DNA of 64,000 bases from Lutibacter sp. A64 (GCF_022429565.1 NZ_CP092487.1:3552001-3616000); one strand, 5' to 3'; counted from the first letter of the stretch, positions 9,017 through 18,548 are shown. The notes: generated by a model from the letters alone, not told the origin. Numbers and translations: made by a program.

Positions 9017-9385
9017 CTAAATAAGATCTTCTAACACAATTGCACCAGCAAATTCTTCTTTAATAAGTAATAAAACTCTATCGGCTTCTAATTTTGTTTC
9101 AAAATCACCTACTTGTGTTTTCCATTCAGGTTGTTTGTAAATAATTTTAGCTTTATATTCAGGAAAAGTAGCTGTAAAATTATTTTTTATTTTATAAGCT
9201 TCACTTTCAGTACCATTGTATAGTTGAATTTTATAAACTACAGTATTTTTATTTTGTTGATTATAGCTTTTTTTTTGGGTAATTAAATCTTCAATTTTTT
9301 GAGCTTCGCTTTGTGCAAATATCGCTCCAGTAATAAAAAATGTTATTATAAAGCCAAGGCCTTTTATTTTATTTAAAAACTTCAT
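9017..9385 (-). CDS. small secreted SPOR-domain protein
   Basis: A 122-residue protein with an N-terminal signal peptide (MKFLNKIKGLGFIITFFITGAIFAQ) and a C-terminal SPOR-like domain: VYKIQLYNG, then a helix, KAKIIYKQPEWKTQVGDF, and EADRVLLLIKEEFAGAIVL. SPOR domains bind denuded peptidoglycan glycans, so a role at the cell wall is inferred. A longer frame starts at ATG 9424, but that lies upstream of the -7 box at 9400-9407, so ATG 9385 is chosen. Its stop codon touches the dnaG stop codon. Confidence 0.85.
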   Translation of the reverse strand: MKFLNKIKGLGFIITFFITGAIFAQSEAQKIEDLITQKKSYNQQNKNTVVYKIQLYNGTESEAYKIKNNFTATFPEYKAKIIYKQPEWKTQVGDFETKLEADRVLLLIKEEFAGAIVLEDLI

Positions 9386-9399
9386 GTTGTAATTTTTTT

Positions 9400-9407
9400 C
9401 AAATTTA
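9400..9407 (-). promoter_or_regulatory. promoter -7 box of SPOR gene
   Basis: Minus strand TAAATTTG, an exact TAnnTTTG match, 14 nt before ATG 9385. It settles the start of the SPOR gene. Confidence 0.55.
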
Positions 9408-9507
9408 TAGTATTCAAAATTCATGTAAAAGCATAAGCCTGTTATTTAGAATGAGTATAAATTAAGTTTAACACAATTTTTAGATTTTTAGTTTTACTTT
9501 TAAATAG

Positions 9508-9515
9508 TACTTTTG
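9508..9515 (+). promoter_or_regulatory. promoter -7 box of act operon
   Basis: TACTTTTG matches TAnnTTTG exactly and is the only such box in the gap before actA. The -33 element is not convincing (only a T run near 9485). It would give a transcript starting near 9521. Confidence 0.5.
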
Positions 9516-9602
9516 TGAAATCATTTATTAAATAATGATTTTTATCATTGTTTTTTAATGAAAATATTGTACCAAACAAGAAAGAAAAGATTTTTTTTAA
9601 GT

Positions 9603-11180
9603 ATGAAAAGTGTGAAACAACACAGTCCATTATCAAGATTAGTCAATAGTAGTCTTGCTTTCCTTTTATTATTTTCACTCAGTTTATCTGCGCAACAAGC
9701 CGATGTAGCTAATGGAGAAAAACTCTTCAAGGCTAATTGTGCCGCGTGCCATAAACTCGATAAAAAACTAGTAGGTCCTGCTTTAGAGGGTATTACGGAA
9801 AAAAGAGAACAAGATTGGTTAATTTCTTGGATTAAGGATAGTCCAGGAATGATTAAATCAGGAGACAAGTTAGCAATTCAGGTTTTCGAAGAAAACAATA
9901 AATTGCCAATGGTAGCAAATCCACATTTATCTGATCAGGATATTATAGATATTTTGGAGTATACTAAAGGTGAGCCTGTAGTAAAAGAAACTGCATCTGT
10001 TGCTCAAGAAGTTGATCCAGGTGTAGAACGTGGTAAACAAATTTTTAAAACCAATTGTGCTGCCTGCCATAAAATGGAAGGTAAATTAATTGGTCCGGAA
10101 TTGTTAAAGATTACAGATACACGTGAACATGAATGGTTAAAAGCATGGATTAAAGATAACAATGCTTTAGCTGCTTCTGGAGATAAATTGGCAAAAGAAG
10201 TTCAGGCGAGTAATCCTGCTGTAATGACTCCTTTTCCTCAATTATCTGATCAAGATTTAGAAGATTTATTAAAATATTTTGCGGTTGGAGATGTGAAAGA
10301 AGTTGTTGTAGCAACTGCAGATGCTTCAAGTGAACAAATTTTTAATAAACCTGGTTTTGGTGTTTTACCAACATTAGGTGTTACAATTTTAGCATTTTTA
10401 TTGCTTTCATTAATTGTAGCAGTAACTACAAACAAAAAAGTAGAAGAAGGAGAAGAAGGAGAAGAGTCTACAGAAAACATGTTGAAAACAATGTTTTTCA
10501 ATCCGTTTTTAAGATTCTTAACTATAATTTTTGTTTTATTAGGTGGAGCATGGTTCTTTTTTGGATGGTTAATGCAAATTGATGTAAATGAAGGTTATCA
10601 ACCAATTCAACCTATAACTTTTTCACACGCTGTTCATGCTGGAGATAATAAAATAGATTGTCAATATTGTCACTCATCAGCTAAACATAGTAAAACTTCT
10701 GGAATTCCTACGGCAAATGTTTGTATGAATTGTCATAAGTCAATATCTGAGTATACAGGTCCATTATTTGATGGTCACACAAAAGAAGATTTAGATAATG
10801 AAATTCAAAAAATTTACGATGCAGTTGGATGGGATAAAGATAAAATGGAATACATTGAAGGGTATGAAGAAAAACCAATTGAATGGGTTAGAATTCACAA
10901 TTTAGCTGACTTTGCTTATTACAATCACTCACAACACGTTACTGTTGCTGGTTTAGATTGTCAAAAATGTCACGGTCCAGTTGAAGAAATGCACGAAATG
11001 CACCAATTTTCACCATTAACAATGGGATGGTGTATTGATTGTCATAGAGAAACTGAAGTAGATATGACTGAAAATGGATATTATAAAAATATTCACGATC
11101 AATTAGCTAAAAAGTACGGTGTAGAAAAAGTGACAGCCGCTCAAATGGGAGGTTTAGAATGTGGAAAATGTCACTACTAA
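9603..11180 (+). CDS. actA: ActA, multihaem cytochrome c subunit of alternative complex III
   Basis: Subunit of the membrane quinol:electron acceptor oxidoreductase that replaces the bc1 complex in Bacteroidota. Its 525 residues carry seven CxxCH haem sites. Two lie in tandem duplicated class-I-like domains (CAACH at 46-50 and 152-156). Five lie in the C-terminal multihaem domain (353, 374, 453, 477 and 520 as first Cys). Two membrane helices, about 253-275 and 304-325, separate them. The usual ActA is described as pentahaem, so the two N-terminal domains are an addition. A signal peptide opens the protein (SLAFLLLFSLSLSAQ). ATG 9558, 15 codons upstream in frame, is the alternative start; I prefer 9603 because it gives a normal short signal-peptide n-region. 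It is first in the operon actABCDEF. Confidence 0.95.
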   Translation: MKSVKQHSPLSRLVNSSLAFLLLFSLSLSAQQADVANGEKLFKANCAACHKLDKKLVGPALEGITEKREQDWLISWIKDSPGMIKSGDKLAIQVFEENNKLPMVANPHLSDQDIIDILEYTKGEPVVKETASVAQEVDPGVERGKQIFKTNCAACHKMEGKLIGPELLKITDTREHEWLKAWIKDNNALAASGDKLAKEVQASNPAVMTPFPQLSDQDLEDLLKYFAVGDVKEVVVATADASSEQIFNKPGFGVLPTLGVTILAFLLLSLIVAVTTNKKVEEGEEGEESTENMLKTMFFNPFLRFLTIIFVLLGGAWFFFGWLMQIDVNEGYQPIQPITFSHAVHAGDNKIDCQYCHSSAKHSKTSGIPTANVCMNCHKSISEYTGPLFDGHTKEDLDNEIQKIYDAVGWDKDKMEYIEGYEEKPIEWVRIHNLADFAYYNHSQHVTVAGLDCQKCHGPVEEMHEMHQFSPLTMGWCIDCHRETEVDMTENGYYKNIHDQLAKKYGVEKVTAAQMGGLECGKCHY

Positions 11181-11198
11181 TAAATTAATTAAAAATTT

Positions 11199-11246
11199 AA
11201 AGATTAAAAAATTGAAATCTTTCAATCTATTAATTTTTCAATCTTT
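11199..11246 (+). promoter_or_regulatory. hairpin in the actA-actB spacer
   Basis: The arms AAAGATTAAAAAATT (11199-11213) and AATTTTTCAATCTTT (11232-11246) pair over 15 positions with one mismatch. The motif TCTTTCAAT also occurs twice as a direct repeat. There is no T tract, so it is not a normal terminator. It could be an mRNA processing or stability element that adjusts ActA relative to the downstream subunits. Confidence 0.4.
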
Positions 11247-11268
11247 CAATAATAAATAAATAAACTAA

Positions 11269-14200
11269 ATGGCATCAAACAAAAAATACTGGAAAAGTGT
11301 TGAAGAGCTAAAAGCAAAAAGCTCTATTGTTGATACGTTAAAGCAAAACGAGTTTGTTGAAGAAATTCCTACTGACGAATTTTTAGGAGATAAAGAAAAT
11401 CTAGAATCTTCATCAACAACACGTAGAGACTTTTTAAAATATGTTGGATTTACAACAGCTGCAGCTTCTTTAGCAGCTTGTGAAGGTCCAGTTGTTAAAT
11501 CAATTCCATATGTAATAAAACCAGATGATATTATTCCTGGTGTTGCAGAATATTATGCAACTACAATGGCAGATGGATTTGACTTTGCAAATGTTTTAGT
11601 AAAAGTTAGAGAAGGACGTCCAATAAAAATTGAACCAAATAAAGACGCAAAGGGAAGTACTAATGCACGTGTGCAAGCTTCTGTGCTTTCATTGTATGAT
11701 AGTCTGCGTTTAAAAGAATCTAGGTTTAACGAAAATGGAGCTGCTATTTCATCAGAAAATGCAGATAAGCAAATATTAGCTAAGTTAAATGAGGTTAAAG
11801 CTGCTAATTTACCAATTGCAGTACTTAGTGGAACTTGTGCTAGTCCTTCAACAAAAAAGTTATTAAGTAATTTTGGTGAAACTTTTGGCAATGTAAATCA
11901 CGTAGTTTATGATGCTGTTTCAGAATCTGCTGCATTAGATGCTTTTGAAGCTATGTACGGATCTAGAGCTTTACCAGATTATAATTTAGATAAGGCTGAT
12001 GTTATAGTTTCTATTGGTGCAGATTTCTTAGGAGATTGGCAAGGTGGAGGTTTTGAAGCTGCTTATGCAAAAGGACGTGTTCCTACTAATGGAAAAATGT
12101 CTCGTCATATACAGATTGAATCTAATATGACTTTAACTGGGTCTAATGCAGATAAACGTTTTATGGTAAAACCATCAGAACAAAATTTAGCATTAATTAA
12201 ATTATATAACGCCGTAGTTAAAGGAATTTCTACAAGAGAAGCAAGTCCTTTAAACGATACTATTTTAAAAGCTACAGCTCAAATTAAAAAAGCAGGTAGT
12301 AAAGCAGTTGTTGTAACAGGAATACAAGATAAAAATGCACAATTATTAGCATTAGCTATAAACCAAGCTATTAATAGTGAGGTTATAGATGTTGTAAATA
12401 CAAAAAATGTTAGAAAAGGAAATGATACTGCTGTTGCTCAGTTAGTTTCAGATATGAATGCAGGTAAAATTGGAGCAATAATTATTAATAATTCCAATCC
12501 TGTTTATACGTTACCTAATTCAGCTGAATTTGTTGAAGGATTGAAAAAAGTAAAATTATCTGTTGCATTTTCTATGCAAGATAATGAAACTGCAAACGCA
12601 GTTCAATATGCATTAGCTACACCACATTATTTAGAATCTTGGGGTGATGTTGTTATTAAAAAAGGACAATATAGTTTAATGCAACCAACAATAAAACCAT
12701 TGTTTAAAACACGCCAGTTTCAAGATGCTTTGTTAGCTTGGATAGGTAGTGCTTCTACTTATTACGATTTTCTTAAAGAATATTGGAATGTAGAAATATT
12801 AAAAGGTAAATCTTGGAATCAAGCTTTGCATGATGGTGTATTTGTTGTAGATGCTACTGAAGATGCGGAGGTTGTTATAAACGATGTTGATATTGATGCA
12901 GCTGGTTCTGAATTAGCGAAAATTAAAGGAAGTGAATTTGAACTTTCATTATATACAAAAACAGGTTTAGGTGATGGACAAATGGCAAATAATCCTTGGT
13001 TACAAGAATTTCCAGATCCAATTACAAGAACCTCTTGGGATAATTACTTAACCATGTCTAAAGCAGATGCTGAGGCTCTTGGTGTAATTAATTATAACGT
13101 TGCAAACGGTGCTTTAAATGGTAGTTATGTTGAAATGTCTTTAAACGGTGTTTCTGAAGTAATGCCAGTTTTAATACAGCCAGGTCAGGCAAAAGGCTCA
13201 TTAGGACTAGCTTTTGGTTACGGACGTAAGCAAGGTTTAAAAGAAGAAATGCAAGTTGGTAAAAATGCTTACCAATATTATAAAGATTTTAATAAATATC
13301 AATCTAATGTATCTTTAAAGTTGGTAGGTGGTGAACATGAATTTGCTTGTGTTCAATTGCATAATACTTTAATGGGTAGAGGTGATATTATTAAAGAAAC
13401 TACAATTGAAGACTTTAATAATTTAGATTCTAAAGAATGGAATAAAGTTCCTATGGTTTCTTTAGATCATAATGAAGTTGAAGCAACATCAGTAGATTTA
13501 TGGACTGAATTTGATAGATCTGGAGGTCATCATTTTAATTTATCTATAGATTTAAATGCATGTACCGGTTGTGGAGCTTGTGTTATTGCTTGTCATGCAG
13601 AAAATAATGTGCCAGTTGTAGGAAAAGATGAGATTAGAAAATCAAGAGATATGCACTGGTTGCGTATTGATAGATACTACTCTCACGAAGAAGATTTTGC
13701 TGGCGATAATGAAAAGAAAGAAGCAGGAACTGGAGTTATAGGATATAAAGATACAATGGCTGAGTTAGAAGATCCATCAGAAAATCCTTCTGTTGCTTTT
13801 CAACCTGTAATGTGTCAACACTGTAATCACGCACCTTGTGAAACAGTTTGTCCTGTTGCTGCAACATCACACGGTCGACAAGGTCAAAATCAAATGGCTT
13901 ATAACCGTTGTGTAGGAACAAGATATTGCTCTAATAACTGTCCATACAAAGTACGTAGATTTAACTGGTTTAACTATCCTAATAATAGTGAATTTGACTA
14001 CAATATGAACGATGATTTAGGTAAAATGGTGTTAAATCCTGATGTTACTGTCCGTTCACGTGGAGTTATGGAAAAATGTTCTATGTGTATTCAAATGACG
14101 CAAGCAACAATTTTAAAAGCTAAAAAAGAAGGAAGACCTGTTAATACTAACGAGTTTGAAACAGCTTGTTCTAACGCCTGTAGTACTGGAGCTATGGTTT

Positions 14201-14337
14201 TTGGAGATGTGAATAAAGAAGAAGATACTGTAGCTAGTTTAGCTAAAGATAAAAGAGCATATCATTTACTAGAACATATTGGTACAAAACCAAACGTGGT
14301 TTACCATGTGAAAGTTAGAAATACGAAAGAAGCATAA
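11269..14337 (+). CDS. actB: ActB, iron-sulfur subunit of alternative complex III
   Basis: A 1022-residue peripheral subunit. The N-terminal two-thirds resembles a molybdopterin oxidoreductase fold that in this family carries no cofactor. The C-terminal part is a four-cluster ferredoxin domain with Cys groups beginning near residues 765 (CTGCGACVIAC), 849 (CQHCNHAPCETVC), 881 (CVGTRYCSNNCPY) and 937 (CSMC). A twin-arginine motif (TRRDFLKYVG, Arg52-Arg53) precedes a lipobox ending at Cys71 (SLAAC). This suggests Tat export and lipid anchoring, here after an unusual 50-residue N-terminal extension. Electrons should pass from quinol through these clusters to the haems of ActA and ActE. Confidence 0.97.
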   Translation: MASNKKYWKSVEELKAKSSIVDTLKQNEFVEEIPTDEFLGDKENLESSSTTRRDFLKYVGFTTAAASLAACEGPVVKSIPYVIKPDDIIPGVAEYYATTMADGFDFANVLVKVREGRPIKIEPNKDAKGSTNARVQASVLSLYDSLRLKESRFNENGAAISSENADKQILAKLNEVKAANLPIAVLSGTCASPSTKKLLSNFGETFGNVNHVVYDAVSESAALDAFEAMYGSRALPDYNLDKADVIVSIGADFLGDWQGGGFEAAYAKGRVPTNGKMSRHIQIESNMTLTGSNADKRFMVKPSEQNLALIKLYNAVVKGISTREASPLNDTILKATAQIKKAGSKAVVVTGIQDKNAQLLALAINQAINSEVIDVVNTKNVRKGNDTAVAQLVSDMNAGKIGAIIINNSNPVYTLPNSAEFVEGLKKVKLSVAFSMQDNETANAVQYALATPHYLESWGDVVIKKGQYSLMQPTIKPLFKTRQFQDALLAWIGSASTYYDFLKEYWNVEILKGKSWNQALHDGVFVVDATEDAEVVINDVDIDAAGSELAKIKGSEFELSLYTKTGLGDGQMANNPWLQEFPDPITRTSWDNYLTMSKADAEALGVINYNVANGALNGSYVEMSLNGVSEVMPVLIQPGQAKGSLGLAFGYGRKQGLKEEMQVGKNAYQYYKDFNKYQSNVSLKLVGGEHEFACVQLHNTLMGRGDIIKETTIEDFNNLDSKEWNKVPMVSLDHNEVEATSVDLWTEFDRSGGHHFNLSIDLNACTGCGACVIACHAENNVPVVGKDEIRKSRDMHWLRIDRYYSHEEDFAGDNEKKEAGTGVIGYKDTMAELEDPSENPSVAFQPVMCQHCNHAPCETVCPVAATSHGRQGQNQMAYNRCVGTRYCSNNCPYKVRRFNWFNYPNNSEFDYNMNDDLGKMVLNPDVTVRSRGVMEKCSMCIQMTQATILKAKKEGRPVNTNEFETACSNACSTGAMVFGDVNKEEDTVASLAKDKRAYHLLEHIGTKPNVVYHVKVRNTKEA

Positions 14338-14370
14338 AATATTAATATAAGATAATAATTAAATTAGAAT

Positions 14371-16089
14371 ATGTCGTCTCATTACGAAGCACCTATTAGA
14401 AGACCTTTAATTGTTGGGGATAAAAGCTATCACGATATTACATTGGATGTTGCAGCTCCAGTTGAAGGTAAAGCAAATAAATTATGGTGGACAGCTTTTA
14501 CAATTGCACTTTTAGCATTCCTTTGGGGACTTGGCGCAATTATATACACCGTTGGAACAGGAATTGGAGTTTGGGGTTTAAATAAAACCGTAGGCTGGGC
14601 CTGGGATATTACTAACTTTGTATGGTGGGTAGGTATCGGTCATGCTGGTACTTTAATTTCAGCTGTATTATTATTATTCCGCCAAAAATGGAGAATGGGT
14701 ATTAACCGTTCTGCCGAAGCAATGACAATTTTCTCTGTAGTTCAAGCAGGTTTGTTCCCTGTAATTCACATGGGACGTATGTGGAATGCACATTTTGTGT
14801 TGCCAATTCCTAACCAATTTGGATCACTTTGGACTAACTTTAACTCACCATTACTGTGGGATGTTTTTGCAATTTCAACCTATTTATCTGTTTCATTAGT
14901 TTTCTGGTGGACAGGTTTATTACCTGATTTTGCAATGTTGCGTGATAGAGCTGTAAGACCTTTTCAAAAGAAAATTTATAGTTTATTAAGTTTTGGATGG
15001 ACAGGTAGAGCAAAAGATTGGCAACGTTTTGAAGAAGTATCTTTGGTTTTAGCTGGTTTAGCTACACCTTTAGTACTTTCTGTACATACAATTGTATCTT
15101 TTGACTTTGCTACATCGGTAATTCCTGGTTGGCATACAACAATTTTTCCTCCGTACTTTGTTGCTGGAGCAGTTTTCTCTGGATTTGCAATGGTAAATAC
15201 CTTGCTTATTATTATGAGAAAAGTATCAAATTTAGAAGCATACATAACAAAACAACATATAGAATTAATGAACATTGTAATTATGATTACAGGTTCAATT
15301 GTAGGTTGTGCTTATATTACCGAGTTATTTATTGCTTGGTATTCAGGTGTAGAATATGAACAATATGCCTTTTTAAATAGAGCCACTGGTCCTTACTGGT
15401 GGGCATATTTATTAATGATGAGTTGTAATGTGCTTTCTCCACAATTTATGTGGTTTAAAAAATTACGTACAAGTATTATGTTCTCTTTTATTATTTCAAT
15501 AGTTGTAAATATTGGAATGTGGTTTGAGCGTTTTGTAATTATTGTAACATCTTTACATAGAGATTACTTACCATCATCTTGGACTATGTTCTCACCAACA
15601 TTTGTAGATATTGGAATTTACGTTGGTACAATAGGATTTTTCTTTGTATTGTTTTTATTATATGCAAGAACTTTCCCTGTAATTGCGCAAGCAGAGGTTA
15701 AATCTATTTTAAAATCTTCTGGAGAAGCTTATAAATTATACAGAGATGCAGGAGGAAAAAATCCAGCACCTACTAAAAAGGAGATTAAAACTTCAAAAGA
15801 AACACCTGCAAGTACTAAAGATACTTCAGAACAAAAAAATGTGTTATTAGGTAGTTTAGGAACATTTGATGTTACAACACAAACTGCGGATGATTTAAAA
15901 TTAATTAGTGGAGTAGGACCTAAGTTAGAAAAAATATTAAATACAATTGGTATTTATAGTTTTGAACAAGTTAGTAAAATGACTGAAAAAGAATATGATT
16001 TGTTAGACTCACTTTTAGATTCATTTAAAGGTAGAGCAAAACGAGATGATTGGGCAGGACAAGCTAAAAACTTAAAAAATAACGGGTAA
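14371..16089 (+). CDS. actC: ActC, NrfD/PsrC-like membrane subunit fused to a helix-hairpin-helix tail
   Basis: The quinol-binding integral membrane subunit of alternative complex III. Residues 1 to about 440 are the multi-helix NrfD-like core (WWVGIGHAGTLISA, FPVIHMGR and GWHTTIFPPYFVAGAVFSG are characteristic). After a charged Lys/Thr/Glu-rich linker (about 460-490), residues 499-572 form a separate soluble domain. It contains LKLISGVGPKLEKILNTIGI (509-528), the signature of the helix-hairpin-helix-like domain (GVGPK) seen in DNA- or protein-binding proteins. I take the canonical ActC to lack this domain. The gene lies 33 nt after actB and 2 nt before actD. Confidence 0.95.
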   Translation: MSSHYEAPIRRPLIVGDKSYHDITLDVAAPVEGKANKLWWTAFTIALLAFLWGLGAIIYTVGTGIGVWGLNKTVGWAWDITNFVWWVGIGHAGTLISAVLLLFRQKWRMGINRSAEAMTIFSVVQAGLFPVIHMGRMWNAHFVLPIPNQFGSLWTNFNSPLLWDVFAISTYLSVSLVFWWTGLLPDFAMLRDRAVRPFQKKIYSLLSFGWTGRAKDWQRFEEVSLVLAGLATPLVLSVHTIVSFDFATSVIPGWHTTIFPPYFVAGAVFSGFAMVNTLLIIMRKVSNLEAYITKQHIELMNIVIMITGSIVGCAYITELFIAWYSGVEYEQYAFLNRATGPYWWAYLLMMSCNVLSPQFMWFKKLRTSIMFSFIISIVVNIGMWFERFVIIVTSLHRDYLPSSWTMFSPTFVDIGIYVGTIGFFFVLFLLYARTFPVIAQAEVKSILKSSGEAYKLYRDAGGKNPAPTKKEIKTSKETPASTKDTSEQKNVLLGSLGTFDVTTQTADDLKLISGVGPKLEKILNTIGIYSFEQVSKMTEKEYDLLDSLLDSFKGRAKRDDWAGQAKNLKNNG

Positions 16090-16091
16090 TT

Positions 16092-16616
16092 ATGAGCTCA
16101 AAAGTAATACAAGCAATGTATAATGATGATGACATCCTTATGGATGCTGTAAAAGAAGTACGTGCAGCAAATCATCATATAGAAGAAGTTTATACACCAT
16201 TTCCAGTTCATGGTTTAGATAAAGCAATGGGACTTAAAGGTACGCGAATTGCAATTACTGCTTTTATGTATGGATGCGTAGGTTTTATATTTGCTGTTTG
16301 GATGATGAATTATATGATGATAGAACAATGGCCACAAGATATTGGAGGAAAACCTAGTTTTACATTTTTACAAAATATGCCAGCTTTTATTCCAATTATG
16401 TTTGAATTAAGTGTGTTTTTTGCAGCGCATTTAATGGTAATTACTTTTTATATGAGAAGTAGATTATGGCCATTTAAAGAAGCTGAAAATCCAGATCCTA
16501 GAACAACAGACGATATGTTTGTAATGGAAGTTACTGTAGATGGAAATGAAAAAGAATTAGTTTCTTTTTTAGAAAATACAGGAACGGTTGAAATTAAAGT
16601 AACTGAAAAGCATTAA
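16092..16616 (+). CDS. actD: ActD, alternative complex III membrane subunit (DUF3341)
   Basis: A 174-residue subunit of the DUF3341 family. It has a soluble N-terminal segment (YNDDDILMDAVKEVRAANHHIEEVYTPFPVHGLDKAMGL, typical of the family), two membrane helices (about residues 54-77 and 95-118) and a C-terminal soluble part. It helps hold ActB and ActC together and carries no cofactor. The start codon is 2 nt after the actC stop, and actE follows after 5 nt, which indicates tight co-transcription. Confidence 0.95.
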   Translation: MSSKVIQAMYNDDDILMDAVKEVRAANHHIEEVYTPFPVHGLDKAMGLKGTRIAITAFMYGCVGFIFAVWMMNYMMIEQWPQDIGGKPSFTFLQNMPAFIPIMFELSVFFAAHLMVITFYMRSRLWPFKEAENPDPRTTDDMFVMEVTVDGNEKELVSFLENTGTVEIKVTEKH

Positions 16617-16621
16617 TTAAA

Positions 16622-17176
16622 ATGAAGAACATTTTAAAAATAACAATTGCATTGGTGTTTCTATTTGTTTTATCATCTTGTTGGGGTGATAAGTCAAAAC
16701 CTAATTACCAATATATGCCTGATATGTACAAATCTGTAGGCTACGAAACTTATACAGAAAACCCAAATTACTCTAATGGTATGACTACTCAGTTACCTGC
16801 TGAAGGAACTATTGCAAGAGGTCATGTTCCTTATGAGTATGAAGATACAAATGAAGACTATGAAGCTGCTAAATTAGAACTTAAAAACCCTTTAGAATTA
16901 ACAGAAGCTAATTTAGAGAATGGTAAAAAAATGTATAATATATACTGTTTAACTTGCCATGGTAAATCTGGAGCTGGAGATGGAGTTTTAGTAGAGAGAG
17001 AAAAGTTTTTAGGTGTACCTAATTATAAAGATAGAGATATTACTGAAGGAAGTATTTACCACGTAATTATGCATGGTAGAAATATGATGGGATCTCACGC
17101 TTCTCAATTAACAACTAAGGAACGTTGGCAAGTAACTATGTACGTGCAACAACTTAGAACTGAATTATTAAAATAA
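16622..17176 (+). CDS. actE: ActE, monohaem cytochrome c lipoprotein of alternative complex III
   Basis: A 184-residue periplasmic cytochrome c. The N-terminus is a lipoprotein signal with lipobox LSSC (Cys20). The single haem site is CLTCH with Cys109, Cys112 and His113, and HGRNMMGSH downstream supplies candidate Met ligands. In the complex this subunit receives electrons from the ActA haems and hands them to the terminal oxidase or a soluble carrier. It is the fifth gene of the operon. Confidence 0.95.
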   Translation: MKNILKITIALVFLFVLSSCWGDKSKPNYQYMPDMYKSVGYETYTENPNYSNGMTTQLPAEGTIARGHVPYEYEDTNEDYEAAKLELKNPLELTEANLENGKKMYNIYCLTCHGKSGAGDGVLVEREKFLGVPNYKDRDITEGSIYHVIMHGRNMMGSHASQLTTKERWQVTMYVQQLRTELLK

Positions 17177-17204
17177 CACTTTTACTAAGATAGAATTTAA
17201 AGAT

Positions 17205-18521
17205 ATGTATACCTTTTCAAGTAAATTAAAAACATTTTCTTACGCCTTAATGATAGTAGGTATTTTAGGTGTTGCTTACGGTTTTTTTACTACACCAAGT
17301 TCAGTAGAAGATGTTAAAATAATGCTTCAAGAAAGTCATAATGCTCACGATGAAGCAGCAACACATCAAAATGAAGCACAGGCTAATAACGCCCATGACA
17401 CAGCACATGCAGATGATGTACACGCCGAACACGCTTTTCATTATTTAATGAATAAACCATGGTCAGCAGTTTATGTTGCACTATTTTTCTTTTTTATGAT
17501 TTCATTGGCAACCTTAGCATTTTATGCAATTCAACATGTTTCGCAAGCAGGTTGGCCTATTGTATTATTTAGAGTAATGGAAGCAATAACTGCTTATTTA
17601 CCAATAGGTGGAATTTTATTATTTGTGTTTTTTGTTCTTTCATCACTACATTTAAATCATTTATTTGTTTGGATGGATCCAGAAGTAGTTGCACATGATG
17701 AATTAATTCAAAATAAAGCTGGTTATTTAAATATACCTTTCTTTTTAATTAGAGCTGCTATTTATATTGGTGGTTGGATTTGGTATAGAGAACATTCAAG
17801 AAAATTAACTTTAGCACAAGATAACGCTACAGACATAAGTAATTACACAAAATTATTTAAACGTTCTGCAGCATTTTTAGTATTCTTTTTAGTAACAGAA
17901 TCTATGATGTCTTGGGATTGGATTATGTCTTTAGATCCTCACTGGTTTAGTACTTTATTCGGATGGTACTTATTTTCAAGTATGATAGTTTCAGCAATAA
18001 CAACTATTGCTCTTGTTTCTATATATTTAAAAGGAAAAGGTTATTTAGAATTTGTAAATGATAGCCATTTACATGATTTAGCTAAGTTTATGTTCGGTTT
18101 CAGTATTTTTTGGACCTACTTATGGTTCTCTCAATTTATGCTGATTTGGTATGCAGATATCCCAGAAGAAGTTACTTATTTTGTAACTAGATTTAACGAT
18201 TATAATGTTCCGTTTTTAGGAATGTTAGTTTTAAACTTTTTATTCCCTCTATTAGTATTAATGAATAGTGATTATAAACGTGTTAACTGGTTTATAGTAT
18301 CAACAGGGATACTAATATTGATTGGACATTATATTGATATTTTTGTGATGATTATGCCTGCTACAGTTGGAGATCAATGGTTTTTCGGAATTACTGAAAT
18401 ATGTGCAGCATTATTAGTACTAGGAATATTTATTTATGTAGTGTTTAACGCATTAACAAAAGCTCCTTTATTAGCAAAAGGTAATCCTTTTATAAAAGAA
18501 AGTGAACAATATCACTACTAA
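17205..18521 (+). CDS. actF: ActF, integral membrane subunit of alternative complex III
   Basis: A 438-residue NrfD-related protein with about ten membrane helices, paired with ActC in the membrane. Family-typical stretches include MSWDWIMSLDPHWFSTLFGWY and FMFGFSIFWTYLWFSQFMLIWYADIPEE. A His/Ala-rich soluble loop (HNAHDEAATHQNEAQANNAHDTAHADD, about residues 44-72) lies after the first helix and could chelate metal, although this is only inference. It is the last gene before the terminator at 18549-18579. Confidence 0.95.
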   Translation: MYTFSSKLKTFSYALMIVGILGVAYGFFTTPSSVEDVKIMLQESHNAHDEAATHQNEAQANNAHDTAHADDVHAEHAFHYLMNKPWSAVYVALFFFFMISLATLAFYAIQHVSQAGWPIVLFRVMEAITAYLPIGGILLFVFFVLSSLHLNHLFVWMDPEVVAHDELIQNKAGYLNIPFFLIRAAIYIGGWIWYREHSRKLTLAQDNATDISNYTKLFKRSAAFLVFFLVTESMMSWDWIMSLDPHWFSTLFGWYLFSSMIVSAITTIALVSIYLKGKGYLEFVNDSHLHDLAKFMFGFSIFWTYLWFSQFMLIWYADIPEEVTYFVTRFNDYNVPFLGMLVLNFLFPLLVLMNSDYKRVNWFIVSTGILILIGHYIDIFVMIMPATVGDQWFFGITEICAALLVLGIFIYVVFNALTKAPLLAKGNPFIKESEQYHY

Positions 18522-18548
18522 AAGATAAAATATACTCATAGAAAAGAG

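Noticed and set aside
9558-9602. Upstream ATG of actA
   Set aside because: It would add 15 basic residues before the signal peptide; it remains possible, but the second ATG gives a normal signal sequence.
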